Origin: Stomatobaculum longum | Lineage (GTDB): Bacteria; Bacillota; Clostridia; Lachnospirales; Lachnospiraceae | Assembly (NCBI GenBank): GCA_000242235.1 | Contig: JH590865.1 | Span: 99,877 to 163,876 of the forward strand | Length of the DNA stretch: 64,000 nucleotides | Direction of reading: 5' to 3' | Shown here: piece after piece, positions 38,270-47,457 of the stretch | Numbering within the stretch: the first letter of the stretch is position 1 | Layout of the letters: every line of letters starts with the position of its first letter | The notes under the pieces: generated by a model | What the model was told of the DNA's origin: nothing | The model's database searches: none | The model's input: the letters and a program-made list of their open reading frames with translations, nothing else | Position numbers and translations under genes: made by a program

Positions 38270-39865
38270 ATGGCCTATGTCGCACTTTACCGGAAGTGGA
38301 GACCGAAAAACTTTGACGAGGTAAAGGGACAGGATGCCGTCTGCACGGCACTCCGGAATCAAATCGAGACGGGGCGTGTGGGGCACGCCTATCTCTTCTG
38401 CGGAACCAGGGGCACGGGAAAGACAAGTGTCGCCAAGATTATGGCGCGCGCCGTCAACTGCGAGAACCCGGTCAACGGAAACCCCTGCGGGGTCTGCGCA
38501 TCCTGTCGAGCGATTCTCTCGGAGAGCTCGATGAATGTGCAGGAGATTGACGCGGCGTCGAACAACGGTGTCGACAACATCCGAGATATCAAGGAACAGG
38601 TGCAATATCCGCCGACCGACGGCAAGTACCGGGTCTTTATCATCGACGAGGTGCACATGCTCTCGAGCGGCGCGTTCAACGCACTTTTAAAGACGCTGGA
38701 AGAGCCGCCGTCCTATGTGATTTTTATTCTCGCGACAACGGAGCAGAGCAGAATTCCGGTCACGGTGTTGTCCCGCTGTCAGCGCTATGATTTCCGGCGC
38801 ATCACGACGGATACCATTGCGGCGCGGCTTACGGAACTCGCATCTGCCGAGCATATTCAGGCGGAAGAGGCCGCACTGCGCTACATAGCGGCGCAGGCGG
38901 ACGGCGCGATGCGCGATGCGCTGAGTCTGCTCGACGAGTGTGTTGCCTTTTGTCCGGACGGAGAGATCCGCTATGAGGCCGTGCTGAACATACTCGGTGC
39001 GGTGGATGTCGAGGTCTTCTCGAAACTGTTTCGCGCCCTGCTCTACGGCAAGACCGGTGAGGCACTGGCACTTCTCAACCGTGCCTTTCTCGAGGGGCGG
39101 GAACTCGGGCAGTTCAATGCGGACTTCCTCTGGTACCTCCGGAACCTGCTGGTCTTAAAGACGGCGGAACACGCCGAAGGACTTGTGGACAGCGCGGGCG
39201 AGCGCTTGCAACTGCTCCGCGCGGATGCGGAACTCGCGAATAAGGCCGTGTTGCTCCGGGCAATCCGCGTGCAGGCGGAGCTGTCCCAACAGCTTCGCTA
39301 TGCGTCCGATAAGCGGACGCTCACGGAGCTCGCGCTGATACGGCTCGCGGAACCGGAGATGGACACCGACGGCGATGCGCTGCTCTCGCGGATTGCGCGC
39401 CTTGAGAAGCGCCTGCAGGATGTCGCAAAGAACGGTATCCCGGTCGCGACGGCTGTAACGCCCGCGCCCGCGGAGACGGAAGTTGTGCAGGAAAATACAG
39501 CATACGCGGAAGTCAAAGAAATTGCTCTGTCGCGTCCCGCCTACGAGGACTTCATGAAAGTCCGGAGTGAACTCGGCAGCATCGCGGAGAGTCTCGGCGG
39601 CATGTACGCCCCGGCACTCCACAGTTGCGAGCTCATTGCGGAAGAGAGCGGCAAGCTGACCGTCTGTTGTCCCAACGAGGTGACAGAAGGTGTCCTCGGC
39701 AACGGGGGACTTGACGCTCTGCGGGACTGTCTGCGGGAGCGCTACGGCAAGGAGTTTCAACTGGGGCTCGCGCGAAAGACCGGTCAGACGGCGGCGCGGA
39801 ACTATCGCATGACAGAGGAAGAACTGCGGGAACAAATTCATTTTCCGCTGGAGCGGGAAGAATGA
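38270..39865 (+). CDS. dnaX: DNA polymerase III subunit gamma/tau
   Basis: A 531-residue clamp-loader ATPase. Walker A is GTRGTGKTSVAKIMARAV, four zinc cysteines lie in NCENPVNGNPCGVCASC, Walker B is RVFIIDEVHMLSS, and the sensor/SRC region TTEQSRIPVTVLSRCQRYD. Domain III continues to about residue 370, followed by a tau-type C-terminal part. The start is ATG 38270, one base after the pfkA stop, with GGAG in the preceding codons; it is therefore translationally coupled. The dnaX-ybaB-recR order is the standard Firmicute arrangement. No programmed-frameshift A-run was noticed. Confidence 0.95.
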   Translation: MAYVALYRKWRPKNFDEVKGQDAVCTALRNQIETGRVGHAYLFCGTRGTGKTSVAKIMARAVNCENPVNGNPCGVCASCRAILSESSMNVQEIDAASNNGVDNIRDIKEQVQYPPTDGKYRVFIIDEVHMLSSGAFNALLKTLEEPPSYVIFILATTEQSRIPVTVLSRCQRYDFRRITTDTIAARLTELASAEHIQAEEAALRYIAAQADGAMRDALSLLDECVAFCPDGEIRYEAVLNILGAVDVEVFSKLFRALLYGKTGEALALLNRAFLEGRELGQFNADFLWYLRNLLVLKTAEHAEGLVDSAGERLQLLRADAELANKAVLLRAIRVQAELSQQLRYASDKRTLTELALIRLAEPEMDTDGDALLSRIARLEKRLQDVAKNGIPVATAVTPAPAETEVVQENTAYAEVKEIALSRPAYEDFMKVRSELGSIAESLGGMYAPALHSCELIAEESGKLTVCCPNEVTEGVLGNGGLDALRDCLRERYGKEFQLGLARKTGQTAARNYRMTEEELREQIHFPLEREE

Positions 39866-39901
39866 GTGCGCCGCAGGCAGTAAAATACAGGAGAAAAAAA
39901 T

Positions 39902-40222
39902 ATGGCAAGATTTAACGGTATGCCCGGCAACGCAAACAATATGATGAAACAGCTCCAGAAGATGCAGAAGCAGATGGAGGAGCAGGCAAAGGCTTTCGAG
40001 AGCAAGGAGTTTGAGGCGACGGCCGGCGGCGGCGCGGTGCGCGTCACGGTGATCGGCGGCCGGGAGGTCAGCAAGATTACACTGGACAAGGACGCCGTGG
40101 ATCCGGACGATGTCGAGATGCTTGAGGACCTCATCAAGGCGGCGGTCAATGAGGCACTTCACATGGCGGAGGCCGAGAACCAGCAGATGATGGGCAAGCT
40201 GACCGGCGGACTGCCCTTCTAA
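39902..40222 (+). CDS. ybaB: YbaB/EbfC-family nucleoid-associated protein
   Basis: The 106-residue protein has the family pattern: a methionine/glutamine-rich N-terminal helix (NMMKQLQKMQKQMEEQAKAF), the central GGGAVRVTVIGGREVSKITL strands, and ITLDKDAVDPDDVEMLEDLI followed by AAVNEALHMAE. It binds DNA as a dimer and is habitually encoded between dnaX and recR, as here. ACAGGAGAAAAAAAT precedes the ATG. It lies 36 nt after dnaX and 18 nt before recR. Confidence 0.95.
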   Translation: MARFNGMPGNANNMMKQLQKMQKQMEEQAKAFESKEFEATAGGGAVRVTVIGGREVSKITLDKDAVDPDDVEMLEDLIKAAVNEALHMAEAENQQMMGKLTGGLPF

Positions 40223-40240
40223 ATAAAAGAACGGATTTTC

Positions 40241-40837
40241 ATGGACTATTACGGCAAACAAATCACGAGACTCATGGAAGAACTCTCCGCGCTGCCGGGT
40301 GTCGGCAGAAAGTCCGCGCAGCGCCTTGCGTTTCATATCATCAATATGCCGACGGAGCGCGTCGCGTCTCTGACCGATGCCATTCGCAGCGCGCGGCAGA
40401 ACGTGCGCTATTGCAAGGAATGTTTTACCCTGACCGATGAGGAGCTCTGCCCGATTTGCAAGAGCGCAAAGCGCAATCACCGGCAGATTATGGTGGTCGA
40501 GAACACGAGAGATCTCGCCGCCTATGAAAAAACAGGAAAATACGAAGGCGTCTACCATGTGTTGCACGGTGCCATTTCACCGATGCTCGGCATAGGTCCC
40601 TCGGACATCAAGCTCAAAGAACTGATGCGGCGTCTGGAGAGCGATGTGGAGGAGGTCATCATTGCAACCAACCCGAGTCTGGAGGGCGAGACCACCGCGA
40701 TGTACATCGCGAAGCTCGTGAAACCGACAGGCATCAAAGTCTCCAGAATTGCGAGCGGGGTTCCGGTGGGCGGCGATCTGGAATATATCGATGAGGTCAC
40801 GCTCCTGCGTGCCCTGGAAGGAAGAACGGAGCTCTAA
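40241..40837 (+). CDS. recR: Recombination protein RecR
   Basis: The 198-residue protein has the helix-hairpin-helix LPGVGRKSAQRLAFHII, the C4 zinc finger YCKECFTLTDEELCPICK, and the Toprim core IMVVENTRDLAAYEKTG and VIIATNPSLEGETTAMYIA. It works with RecF/RecO in single-strand gap repair and loading of RecA. It is the third gene of dnaX-ybaB-recR, followed after 18 nt by the large TPR/low-complexity protein. Confidence 0.97.
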   Translation: MDYYGKQITRLMEELSALPGVGRKSAQRLAFHIINMPTERVASLTDAIRSARQNVRYCKECFTLTDEELCPICKSAKRNHRQIMVVENTRDLAAYEKTGKYEGVYHVLHGAISPMLGIGPSDIKLKELMRRLESDVEEVIIATNPSLEGETTAMYIAKLVKPTGIKVSRIASGVPVGGDLEYIDEVTLLRALEGRTEL

Positions 40838-40855
40838 GAGGCGGAAAGGAAGCGG

Positions 40856-43800
40856 ATGGACAAGCACGAACTGAACGTAAAAGTGGAGCAGATGCGCAAG
40901 CAGGCGGGGCTTGGTGACTATCAGACGGCAATGAAGATTGCCGATAAAATCGACTGGAGGCGCGTGTCGAATGTGAGTCTTCTGACGCAGGTCTCCGAGA
41001 TTTACGAGAAGAACGAGAAGTATCGGGAGGCAAAGGATATTCTGCTCCTCGCGGTCGAGAGAACGCCGATGGGGCGGGGCCTGCTCTTTAAATTGACGCA
41101 GCTCGCCCTGAAGGTCGGGAGCATTGACGAGGCGGAGGAGTGCTTCGAGGAGTTTCAGAAGCTCGCGCCGCAGGATTCCCGTCAGAAGCTGCTTCGCTAT
41201 CAGATCTTAAAGGCAAAGGGCGCACAGCCGCAGCAGCTGATTCCGCCGCTCGAAGAGTATGTGAATGAGGAAATCTCCGAAGAGTGGATGTACGAGCTCG
41301 CCGAGCTCTACCATAAGGCGGGAATGCGGGACGCCTGCCTGGATCTCTGCGACCGCATTACCATACTCTTCGGTTCCGGCGAGTGGGTGCAGAAAGCACT
41401 GCGCTTAAAGGCGGAGGGCGAGGGCGAACCGCTGAACGAGTACCAGCAGAGCATTGCCGGAGAAATTTACTACCAGCCGGCAAGCTCGCCGCGTCAGAAT
41501 GCCGTGCGGGAGACAGCGCCGGTGACACCGGCGTTTTCGCAGTCCGTGCCGGTGATTCCGGAGTTTTCGCTGCAGCCGCAGGAGGCAGTGCCGCCTGTCA
41601 TGACAGCGCCGGAGACCGTACCGCCGTTCACAGCGGCGCCGGAGACCGTACCGCCGTTCACCGCAGCGCCGGTTGCCGCGCCGCAGTACACGGAGAGTGT
41701 GCCGTACGGCAATACGGCAGTTCGGGAAGCGGCGGTGCCGCAGCCCGCGGTCGCAATGCCGCAGTATATCAGCGGCGCTGAGGCAGGGATAGCGCCGCAG
41801 CCCATGACGGCACAGATTGTACCGGAAACCCCGGCGGCACCGAATCCGGCCCCGGTCCCCACGCAGGCGCTGACCGAGCAGTATGCGCCAGGGCAGGAGG
41901 ATCGCTATCGCAATGTGCCGACCTTCCAAACGGCGACGGCGGCGACGACCGGTGTGCCTTCGTGGACGGAGGCCGTGCAGCCGCAGGAAGCGCCCGCGCA
42001 GAACGATATTGATGCCGAAATCGACGCGCATCTCCGCCGTCTCGAGGAGGAGAAACTCGGACGCAGGGCCGCGGCAACGGTTTCACAGCCGCAGAGCGCG
42101 GCGCCTATGCAGGTCGCGACGGAAAGCATGCAGACAGCGGTAGCTGCGGGAGCGGGAAGTGTGCCGACCTTAGAGAATGCGGCAGTGACGGAGCGCGCAC
42201 CGCTTGCGGATCCGCGTACGGTGGAACAGCGCTACCGCGAGGAGAGTTCCCGCCCTTCGCGCGAGTATGTGGTGTCGACCGAGCAGCGCGCGGCCGATTC
42301 CGAATTTCCGGGCACCGAGCAGCTCATGGTGGACAGACTCCGCTATGAGGAAGAGAGCGCGGCAGCCAGAGCGCGGGCGGCGGCGCGCGCCGACGAGATT
42401 GAAGAGGAGCTGAGATCCCGCGAGGCGAAGCTCGATGAGACCAAAGTGCTGCCGAAACTCCCCGGCCAGGAGAGACGGGAACAGCTTGCGCGGGAAGAGG
42501 CAGAACTGCGCCGCCTCGAGCAGGATAAAGAGGCAGAGCTGATTCAGAAACCCACCGGGAAGACCGAAGAGACCGCGGCTGTTGATGAAGAGACGCCTGT
42601 CAAGGCGAGCGAGAGTGCGGAGACCGCGACTGCCGTCAAAGAGGCGCCCGTCAAGGCGGCGGAGCTTGCGGCTGCCCCTGCGGAACAGGTCGCAGAGAAG
42701 GCAGACGAGCAGACCGCGGAAACGGCGGCAGCAGCGGCGGAAGAGAAAGCAGCGACACCGGCGACAGAGCGCGCCGTGAGCCCCGCGAAAGAGCCGCTTG
42801 CGGAAGAGGCAGCGGTTGCAGAATATAGACCGAAGCAGCCGAAACTGCTCCGGACGCCGGGCTCGTTCAACGCACTGATTGAGGGAAGAACTCCGGAAGA
42901 AGGACTGCAGGGGGCGGTGGAACGCCTCAAGGAGGCGCAGGCTGTGACCGGCTTCAAGCGTCCGGCAGCCAAGGTGAAGGCAGAGCGTCTCAATGTCTAC
43001 GGCGTCCGCAATTCCGCGGAGAAGACGGCAGGCCGCGACCTCATCATCGAAGAGGCGGGCGATTTGAGCGATGTGAGCCTCAGCGAGCTGATTCAGCTGA
43101 TTGCCGCGGACGGCGGCATGCGCACCGTGCTTCTGATTGACAACCCGTTGCAACTCACCAGACTCCGCGCGTCGCACCCGGAAGTGGAAAAGGTCTTCCA
43201 CACGGCGGACAAGCGCGAGGATGTGAAGGCATACTTTGCGGCGGAGGCGAAGTACCGGGAGGCCGAGGCGCGTCGTCAGGAAGAAGTGACAAAGAGCGCT
43301 CTGGAGGCAAAGGAAGCGCGCCGCAAGGAAGAAGAGGCGCGCCGCAGGGAAGAGGAAACACTTGAGATAGTGGCCGCTAAGGAAGCGGCGGAGAGAGAAA
43401 AGGCCGAGGCCGAGAAAAAGGCCGCGGAAGCGGAGCGGGAGAAGCTCATCAGGGCGCGGGAGAACAATGTAGCGCAGGCGGTCAGTGCCGCCGCCGCACC
43501 GGCAGCGAGTGCTGTCAAGGAAGAGACCGTGCAGGCGCGCACCGCACCGCAGACCTGGGCAGAGGACAGAGAGAGACCGAAGGCCGCGGAAGTGGCGCAG
43601 GCCACGGAGACAGCGCAGGCGGTAACACGGCAGGCGCGCACGCATGCAGAGGAACTCGCAAAACTCGAGGCCGATAAGAAGCGTCTCTATGAGAACGAGC
43701 CGATGACCAAGGATGCGTTTGCGAACTATGCGGCGGTCTACGCGCGCAATATCGACTGTGTGATTACGGGCAAGAGCATGAATGCCCTCTACGAGCGGAT

Positions 43801-43978
43801 TGAGCTTCTGCAGGCGGACAATGTAAAGCTCACGCGGAAAAATGCGGAGACTCTGATTGAAGAAGCGGCCGATCGCGCGGAGAAGCCGCCGCTCAGCAGA
43901 AGACTCGGCGGGCTCTTCTCCAAGCGCTATAACAAAGACGGGCTCCTGATTCTGAAGGAAGAGGATTTCCTCGGCTGA
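40856..43978 (+). CDS. Large TPR and coiled-coil protein of unknown function
   Basis: The 1040-residue protein has four visible parts. Residues ~1-205 are TPR-like helical repeats (YQTAMKIADKIDW, KYREAKDILLLAVERTP, SIDEAEECFEEFQKLAPQD, MYELAELYHKAGMRDACLDL). Residues ~205-640 are a Pro/Ala/Thr/Glu-rich disordered linker with short repeats (ETVPPFTAAP twice). A short ordered segment around 650-780 contains GSFNALIEGRTPEEG and a Rossmann-like MRTVLLIDNPLQLTRL. A charged coiled coil (780-900) and a C-terminal helical domain (TKDAFANYAAVYARNIDCV) end the protein. It is coupled to cvpA by a one-base overlap (TGATG) and lies downstream of recR. No known function recognised. Confidence 0.7.
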   Translation: MDKHELNVKVEQMRKQAGLGDYQTAMKIADKIDWRRVSNVSLLTQVSEIYEKNEKYREAKDILLLAVERTPMGRGLLFKLTQLALKVGSIDEAEECFEEFQKLAPQDSRQKLLRYQILKAKGAQPQQLIPPLEEYVNEEISEEWMYELAELYHKAGMRDACLDLCDRITILFGSGEWVQKALRLKAEGEGEPLNEYQQSIAGEIYYQPASSPRQNAVRETAPVTPAFSQSVPVIPEFSLQPQEAVPPVMTAPETVPPFTAAPETVPPFTAAPVAAPQYTESVPYGNTAVREAAVPQPAVAMPQYISGAEAGIAPQPMTAQIVPETPAAPNPAPVPTQALTEQYAPGQEDRYRNVPTFQTATAATTGVPSWTEAVQPQEAPAQNDIDAEIDAHLRRLEEEKLGRRAAATVSQPQSAAPMQVATESMQTAVAAGAGSVPTLENAAVTERAPLADPRTVEQRYREESSRPSREYVVSTEQRAADSEFPGTEQLMVDRLRYEEESAAARARAAARADEIEEELRSREAKLDETKVLPKLPGQERREQLAREEAELRRLEQDKEAELIQKPTGKTEETAAVDEETPVKASESAETATAVKEAPVKAAELAAAPAEQVAEKADEQTAETAAAAAEEKAATPATERAVSPAKEPLAEEAAVAEYRPKQPKLLRTPGSFNALIEGRTPEEGLQGAVERLKEAQAVTGFKRPAAKVKAERLNVYGVRNSAEKTAGRDLIIEEAGDLSDVSLSELIQLIAADGGMRTVLLIDNPLQLTRLRASHPEVEKVFHTADKREDVKAYFAAEAKYREAEARRQEEVTKSALEAKEARRKEEEARRREEETLEIVAAKEAAEREKAEAEKKAAEAEREKLIRARENNVAQAVSAAAAPAASAVKEETVQARTAPQTWAEDRERPKAAEVAQATETAQAVTRQARTHAEELAKLEADKKRLYENEPMTKDAFANYAAVYARNIDCVITGKSMNALYERIELLQADNVKLTRKNAETLIEEAADRAEKPPLSRRLGGLFSKRYNKDGLLILKEEDFLG

Positions 43979-44715
43979 TGGCAGCGCAACTCAGCACCTG
44001 GCTTGATCGGAACTGGTTCGCCCTGCTCGTCGCCCTGTTTCTTCTCGGCATGATGCTGGACGGTCACCGGCGAGGCTTTCTTCGCCTCGCGGTGAGCGCC
44101 CTGGCCCTGATTCTGACAACGCTGTTTGCGCGGACGGCTCTGCCGGTAACGGCGAGTTTTCTCGCAAAGAACACAGGCTTACAGACGGCCGCGGAGCGCT
44201 ACATTTCCGAGAAGACAGGCCTTGACACCGTGACGGACCGCCAGATCGATGACACGGCGGGGCAGGACCGCGTGATTGAAAATCTGCCCATTCCGGACAG
44301 CCTGAAAGCGGGACTTCGCACCAACAATACGGCGACAACCTGGGAAGCACTCGGCGCGACCGGTTTTCAGCAGTATGCGGCGGATTTCCTCGGGCGAACG
44401 CTTTTAAACTACTTCGGTTTCAGCCTGCTGTTTATACTGTTTCGCATGTTGCTTCACCTTCTGATGCGCGTGCTGAATCTCTTTGCCGCACTCCCGATTA
44501 TTCACGGAATCAACCGGATTGCGGGAGCCGTGCTGGGACTCGCGGAGGGCTTCTTTTTCCTCTGGTTCGGCTTTATCCTTTTGAATCTCTTTCAGTATAC
44601 GCCGCTCGGTAGCGGAATTCTGGAGTGCATCGAGGCGACAGGGTGGCTCAGTTTCCTCTACCGGAACAATCTGTTGCTCACAGTGCTCGGCAATCTCTGG
44701 CAGGGTCTGTTCTGA
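43978..44715 (+). CDS. CvpA-family membrane protein
   Basis: A 245-residue protein with four membrane helices: WFALLVALFLLGMMLDGHRRGFLRLAVSALAL near the start (in two parts), a central extracytoplasmic insert, LNYFGFSLLFILFRMLLHLLM, and HGINRIAGAVLGLAEGFFFLWFGFILL, where the NRIAGAVLGLAEG segment is typical of CvpA/colicin V production proteins. Family members have poorly defined roles in envelope homeostasis. It is the last gene of the pfkA-dnaX-recR operon, overlapping the TPR gene by one base, and is followed by a strong terminator. Confidence 0.75.
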   Translation: MAAQLSTWLDRNWFALLVALFLLGMMLDGHRRGFLRLAVSALALILTTLFARTALPVTASFLAKNTGLQTAAERYISEKTGLDTVTDRQIDDTAGQDRVIENLPIPDSLKAGLRTNNTATTWEALGATGFQQYAADFLGRTLLNYFGFSLLFILFRMLLHLLMRVLNLFAALPIIHGINRIAGAVLGLAEGFFFLWFGFILLNLFQYTPLGSGILECIEATGWLSFLYRNNLLLTVLGNLWQGLF

Positions 44716-44734
44716 GCGGCACGGGATTGTAAAT

Positions 44735-44772
44735 CAAAAAGCCCCGAATCCTTCGGATTCGGGGCTTTTTCT
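44735..44772. terminator. Bidirectional terminator after cvpA
   Basis: GCCCCGAATC (44741-44750) pairs with GATTCGGGGC (44756-44765) around a CTTCG loop, with A and T runs on either side, serving both convergent genes. Confidence 0.92.
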
Positions 44773-44786
44773 TGTCTTTTTTGCAG

Positions 44787-46028
44787 TTACGGATTCAGCG
44801 GTTCGACCACCTGAATCGAAGAAGTGCTTTTCTTCGGCTCGGTGGACTTTTCCGGTCCGCTCTTTCCGCCGGAGACGGTCTCACCCGGGGCGGGCGCGCC
44901 GCTGTTGTTGACGGCATTTGCCTTATTGCCAGACTTTGCGGCGGTTGAACTCTCCTTTGCCTTTGTGCCCGCGGCGCTCGTCTGCTTTGCGGCGGTCGAG
45001 CTTTCCTTTGCTTTCGTACCCGCAGAGGCGGAAGTTTCCTTTGCTTTGGTGTCGGCGGCGCTTGTCTGCTTTGCGGCGCTGCTTTCTTTCGCCTTGGTGG
45101 GAGCGGCGGTGCTTGTCTTCGCGGCGGTCTGGCTTTCTTTTGCCTTGGTGGGAGCGGCGGTGCTTGTCTTTGCGGCGGTCTGGCTTTCTTTTGCCTTGGT
45201 GGAAGCCGCTGTGCTTGTTCTTGCGGCGCTCGTGCTCTCTTTCGTCGCTCTTGTCTGACCCTCGCTCTGCTCTGCCTTGCCGCTGTTCCGCTTCCGCTCG
45301 CTCTCTAGCGTCTCATCCTCGACAGCGGTGCCGCCCTGCTTCTTTTCGTCGGCGCCGTAAGTGTGGTACTCATGGCTGTTGTCGCCGCCGTTTCCCATCG
45401 CATCGAGCTCGGAGAAATTGCAGACAGCTTCGTGGCCGAGTTTATCGGACGCGTGAATTTCGAGGCGGTCGGTCGTAATCTGGAAGACAGCTGTGTGGGC
45501 GGCATCGTCAATGCTGCGCGGGAGCACGCGCTCCTCGTTTGCGTCTATTCCGTAAATCGAATCATAGTCCACACCGGACTGGGCGTCGTCAAAGCTCACG
45601 GTCAGCATGTTGCCGTCGAGCTCCTCGCCGGAAATCAGCGGGGGCTGATCATCGATCGAGCCGATGTGCTCGTACTGGGTGCGGCTCATGCCGTTGATAT
45701 AGCGGATTGTGACTTCCAGCGTGCCGTTCTTGTCGACACTCGTCTTATAGTGACCGCCGCCCAGATTTTCAAGGTTCAGCGGTGTGTCGTCGAGCTTGAC
45801 ATCAAACGCAGCGAGCGGCAGGCGCGGGTGCATCTCCAGTTCGATTTCAGCCGAGCGGAAATCGACGGACTCCTCAATATGAAGCTTAAACTTGGGACGC
45901 AGGGTCACCAGGAAAAAGATCAGAAGATTCAGGAGAAGAAAGGGGATTACATAGAAGAGAAACACATTGCCCGGCTTCTTTTCCTCCGGCGTCGGCTGAT
46001 TTGGGTTTCTCGCCTCCTCGTTGGCCAT
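44787..46028 (-). CDS. Membrane-anchored protein with tandem 17-residue Lys/Ala/Thr repeats
   Basis: The 413-residue protein has a short cytoplasmic N-terminus (MANEEARNPNQPTPEEKKPG), one membrane helix (VFLFYVIPFLLLNLLIFFLVT), an extracytoplasmic beta-rich domain (~residues 50-225), then a 180-residue Thr/Ala/Lys/Ser-rich tail. In the tail the unit TKAKESQTAAKTSTAAP repeats in tandem, encoded by 51-bp DNA repeats starting at 45091, 45142 and 45193, with more diverged copies outwards. GAAAGGAGTCTT precedes the ATG at 46028. The tail could span or bind the wall. I recognise no characterised family. Confidence 0.65.
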   Translation of the reverse strand: MANEEARNPNQPTPEEKKPGNVFLFYVIPFLLLNLLIFFLVTLRPKFKLHIEESVDFRSAEIELEMHPRLPLAAFDVKLDDTPLNLENLGGGHYKTSVDKNGTLEVTIRYINGMSRTQYEHIGSIDDQPPLISGEELDGNMLTVSFDDAQSGVDYDSIYGIDANEERVLPRSIDDAAHTAVFQITTDRLEIHASDKLGHEAVCNFSELDAMGNGGDNSHEYHTYGADEKKQGGTAVEDETLESERKRNSGKAEQSEGQTRATKESTSAARTSTAASTKAKESQTAAKTSTAAPTKAKESQTAAKTSTAAPTKAKESSAAKQTSAADTKAKETSASAGTKAKESSTAAKQTSAAGTKAKESSTAAKSGNKANAVNNSGAPAPGETVSGGKSGPEKSTEPKKSTSSIQVVEPLNP

Positions 46029-46144
46029 AAGACTCCTTTCAAACAAGCTATATTTTTTTCATTCTAACATTTGCGGGGAATGCGGGCAAGTGCGCGTTTT
46101 AAAGGAAAGTTTAGGACTTTTAGGGTAGTCATAAGTACAAAACA

Positions 46145-46153
46145 TGTTATAAT
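46145..46153 (+). promoter_or_regulatory. Extended -10 promoter of the deacetylase gene
   Basis: TG followed one base later by a perfect TATAAT (46148-46153). No good -35 is at the right distance, as expected for extended -10 promoters. The leader to the ATG at 46237 is about 77 nt. The rest of the 46029-46236 gap shows nothing else. Confidence 0.6.
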
Positions 46154-46236
46154 AGACGCTATCGTGCGCGGAAAAGCTATGGAAAGAAAAGGCGCACGGT
46201 CTTTGTGCTTCTCAGGTAACAAATGGGGGAAATATC

Positions 46237-47457
46237 ATGAACGAGGAGGCAGTAAAGAAAACGATGAAAAAACAGACGATTTTTCAGCGTATCGCGGCGG
46301 TTGCACTTTCGCTCGCAATGACGCTTGGTATGAGTAACCTTTCCGGAGATCTCTCGGCGCCCGTACACGCGGAAGAGGGCAAGGTAGTCCTTTCCTACGA
46401 GATGGAATATAAGGGACAAGGCTGGACCGGCTGGGCCGGGGACAACCACATGCTGACCCGCACGGGCACCTACCCGACGGCGTTCCGTGCGGCGCTCAGA
46501 GAGCAGCCGGCAGGCATGACGGGAACCATTCAGTATCAGGTCAATGTGAGCGGCAGCGGCTGGACCGGCACCAAGGAGAACGGCGCCGTGGCCGGCGTGG
46601 AAGGCGGAACGGCGCCGCTCGAAGGCGTTCGTGTCTGGCTGAACGGCGATCTCGCGTCTTCTTTTGATGTATACACGAAGGCACAGGTGAACGGACAGTG
46701 GCTCGACTGGGTCACGAACGGACAGGATGCCGGTAAAGTCGGCGTCGGCACGCACATTGACGGCGTGCGGATTGCGGTCGTGAAGAAGGGGGAGACCCCG
46801 GCAGAGGTCGCGGCAGCGTCAGTGCGAAAGGTGGATCCGAACCGCCCGATGGTGGCGCTGAGCTTTGACGACGGCCCGAGCAAGTACGACGCACAGATTC
46901 TCTCGGCGCTCGAGGCAAACGGCGGCCGCGCGACTTTCTTTATGGTTGGCAATCTCGTGGCGCGTCACCAGAAGACCGTGCAGCGCATGGCGGCGGACGG
47001 CATGGAGCTCGGCAATCACAGCTGGGCACACGAGAATCTCGCAAAACTCAGCGGCCCGGCCGTGCAGGAATCGATTCAGAAGACCAACCGCGCAATCCGC
47101 GAGGCAACCGGTCAGAGCGCAACGCTGGTGCGCCCGCCCTACGGTTCGCTCGGCGGCAAGGCGCGTCCCACGCTCGCGGCAATGGGCTATTCGGCGACGC
47201 TCTGGGACATTGATACCCTGGACTGGAAGACCAAGAACGCGGACAATACGGTGAATGTCGTTCTGAGCCAGGTGAAGGACGGCGATATTGTCCTCATGCA
47301 CAGCATCTATGCACAGAGTGCGGCGGCGGCAGAGCGCATTATTCCGGAGCTGACCAGAAGAGGCTATCAGCTCGTCACGGTCAGTGAGCTCGCGGCGGCG
47401 CGCGGCGTCAAGATGGAGCCCGGCCACAACTACGGTTCCTTCCACAAGAAAAAGTGA
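46237..47457 (+). CDS. Secreted ChW-repeat polysaccharide deacetylase
   Basis: A 406-residue exported protein. The signal peptide has a basic start and core VALSLAMTLGMSNLS, ending near VHAEEG. Residues ~50-190 carry ChW (clostridial hydrophobic, Trp-containing) repeats: GWTGWAGDNHM, GSGWTGTKENG, NGQWLDWVTNG and GVGTHIDGVRI. The C-terminal NodB domain has the catalytic base D211 and metal ligand D212 (LSFDDGPSKYD), H261 and H265 (GNHSWAHENL), RPPYGS and a final LMHSIY. It probably N-deacetylates peptidoglycan at the cell surface, conferring lysozyme resistance. GGGGGAAATATC precedes the ATG. It overlaps holA by 4 nt, an odd pairing of a surface enzyme with a replication gene. Confidence 0.88.
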   Translation: MNEEAVKKTMKKQTIFQRIAAVALSLAMTLGMSNLSGDLSAPVHAEEGKVVLSYEMEYKGQGWTGWAGDNHMLTRTGTYPTAFRAALREQPAGMTGTIQYQVNVSGSGWTGTKENGAVAGVEGGTAPLEGVRVWLNGDLASSFDVYTKAQVNGQWLDWVTNGQDAGKVGVGTHIDGVRIAVVKKGETPAEVAAASVRKVDPNRPMVALSFDDGPSKYDAQILSALEANGGRATFFMVGNLVARHQKTVQRMAADGMELGNHSWAHENLAKLSGPAVQESIQKTNRAIREATGQSATLVRPPYGSLGGKARPTLAAMGYSATLWDIDTLDWKTKNADNTVNVVLSQVKDGDIVLMHSIYAQSAAAAERIIPELTRRGYQLVTVSELAAARGVKMEPGHNYGSFHKKK

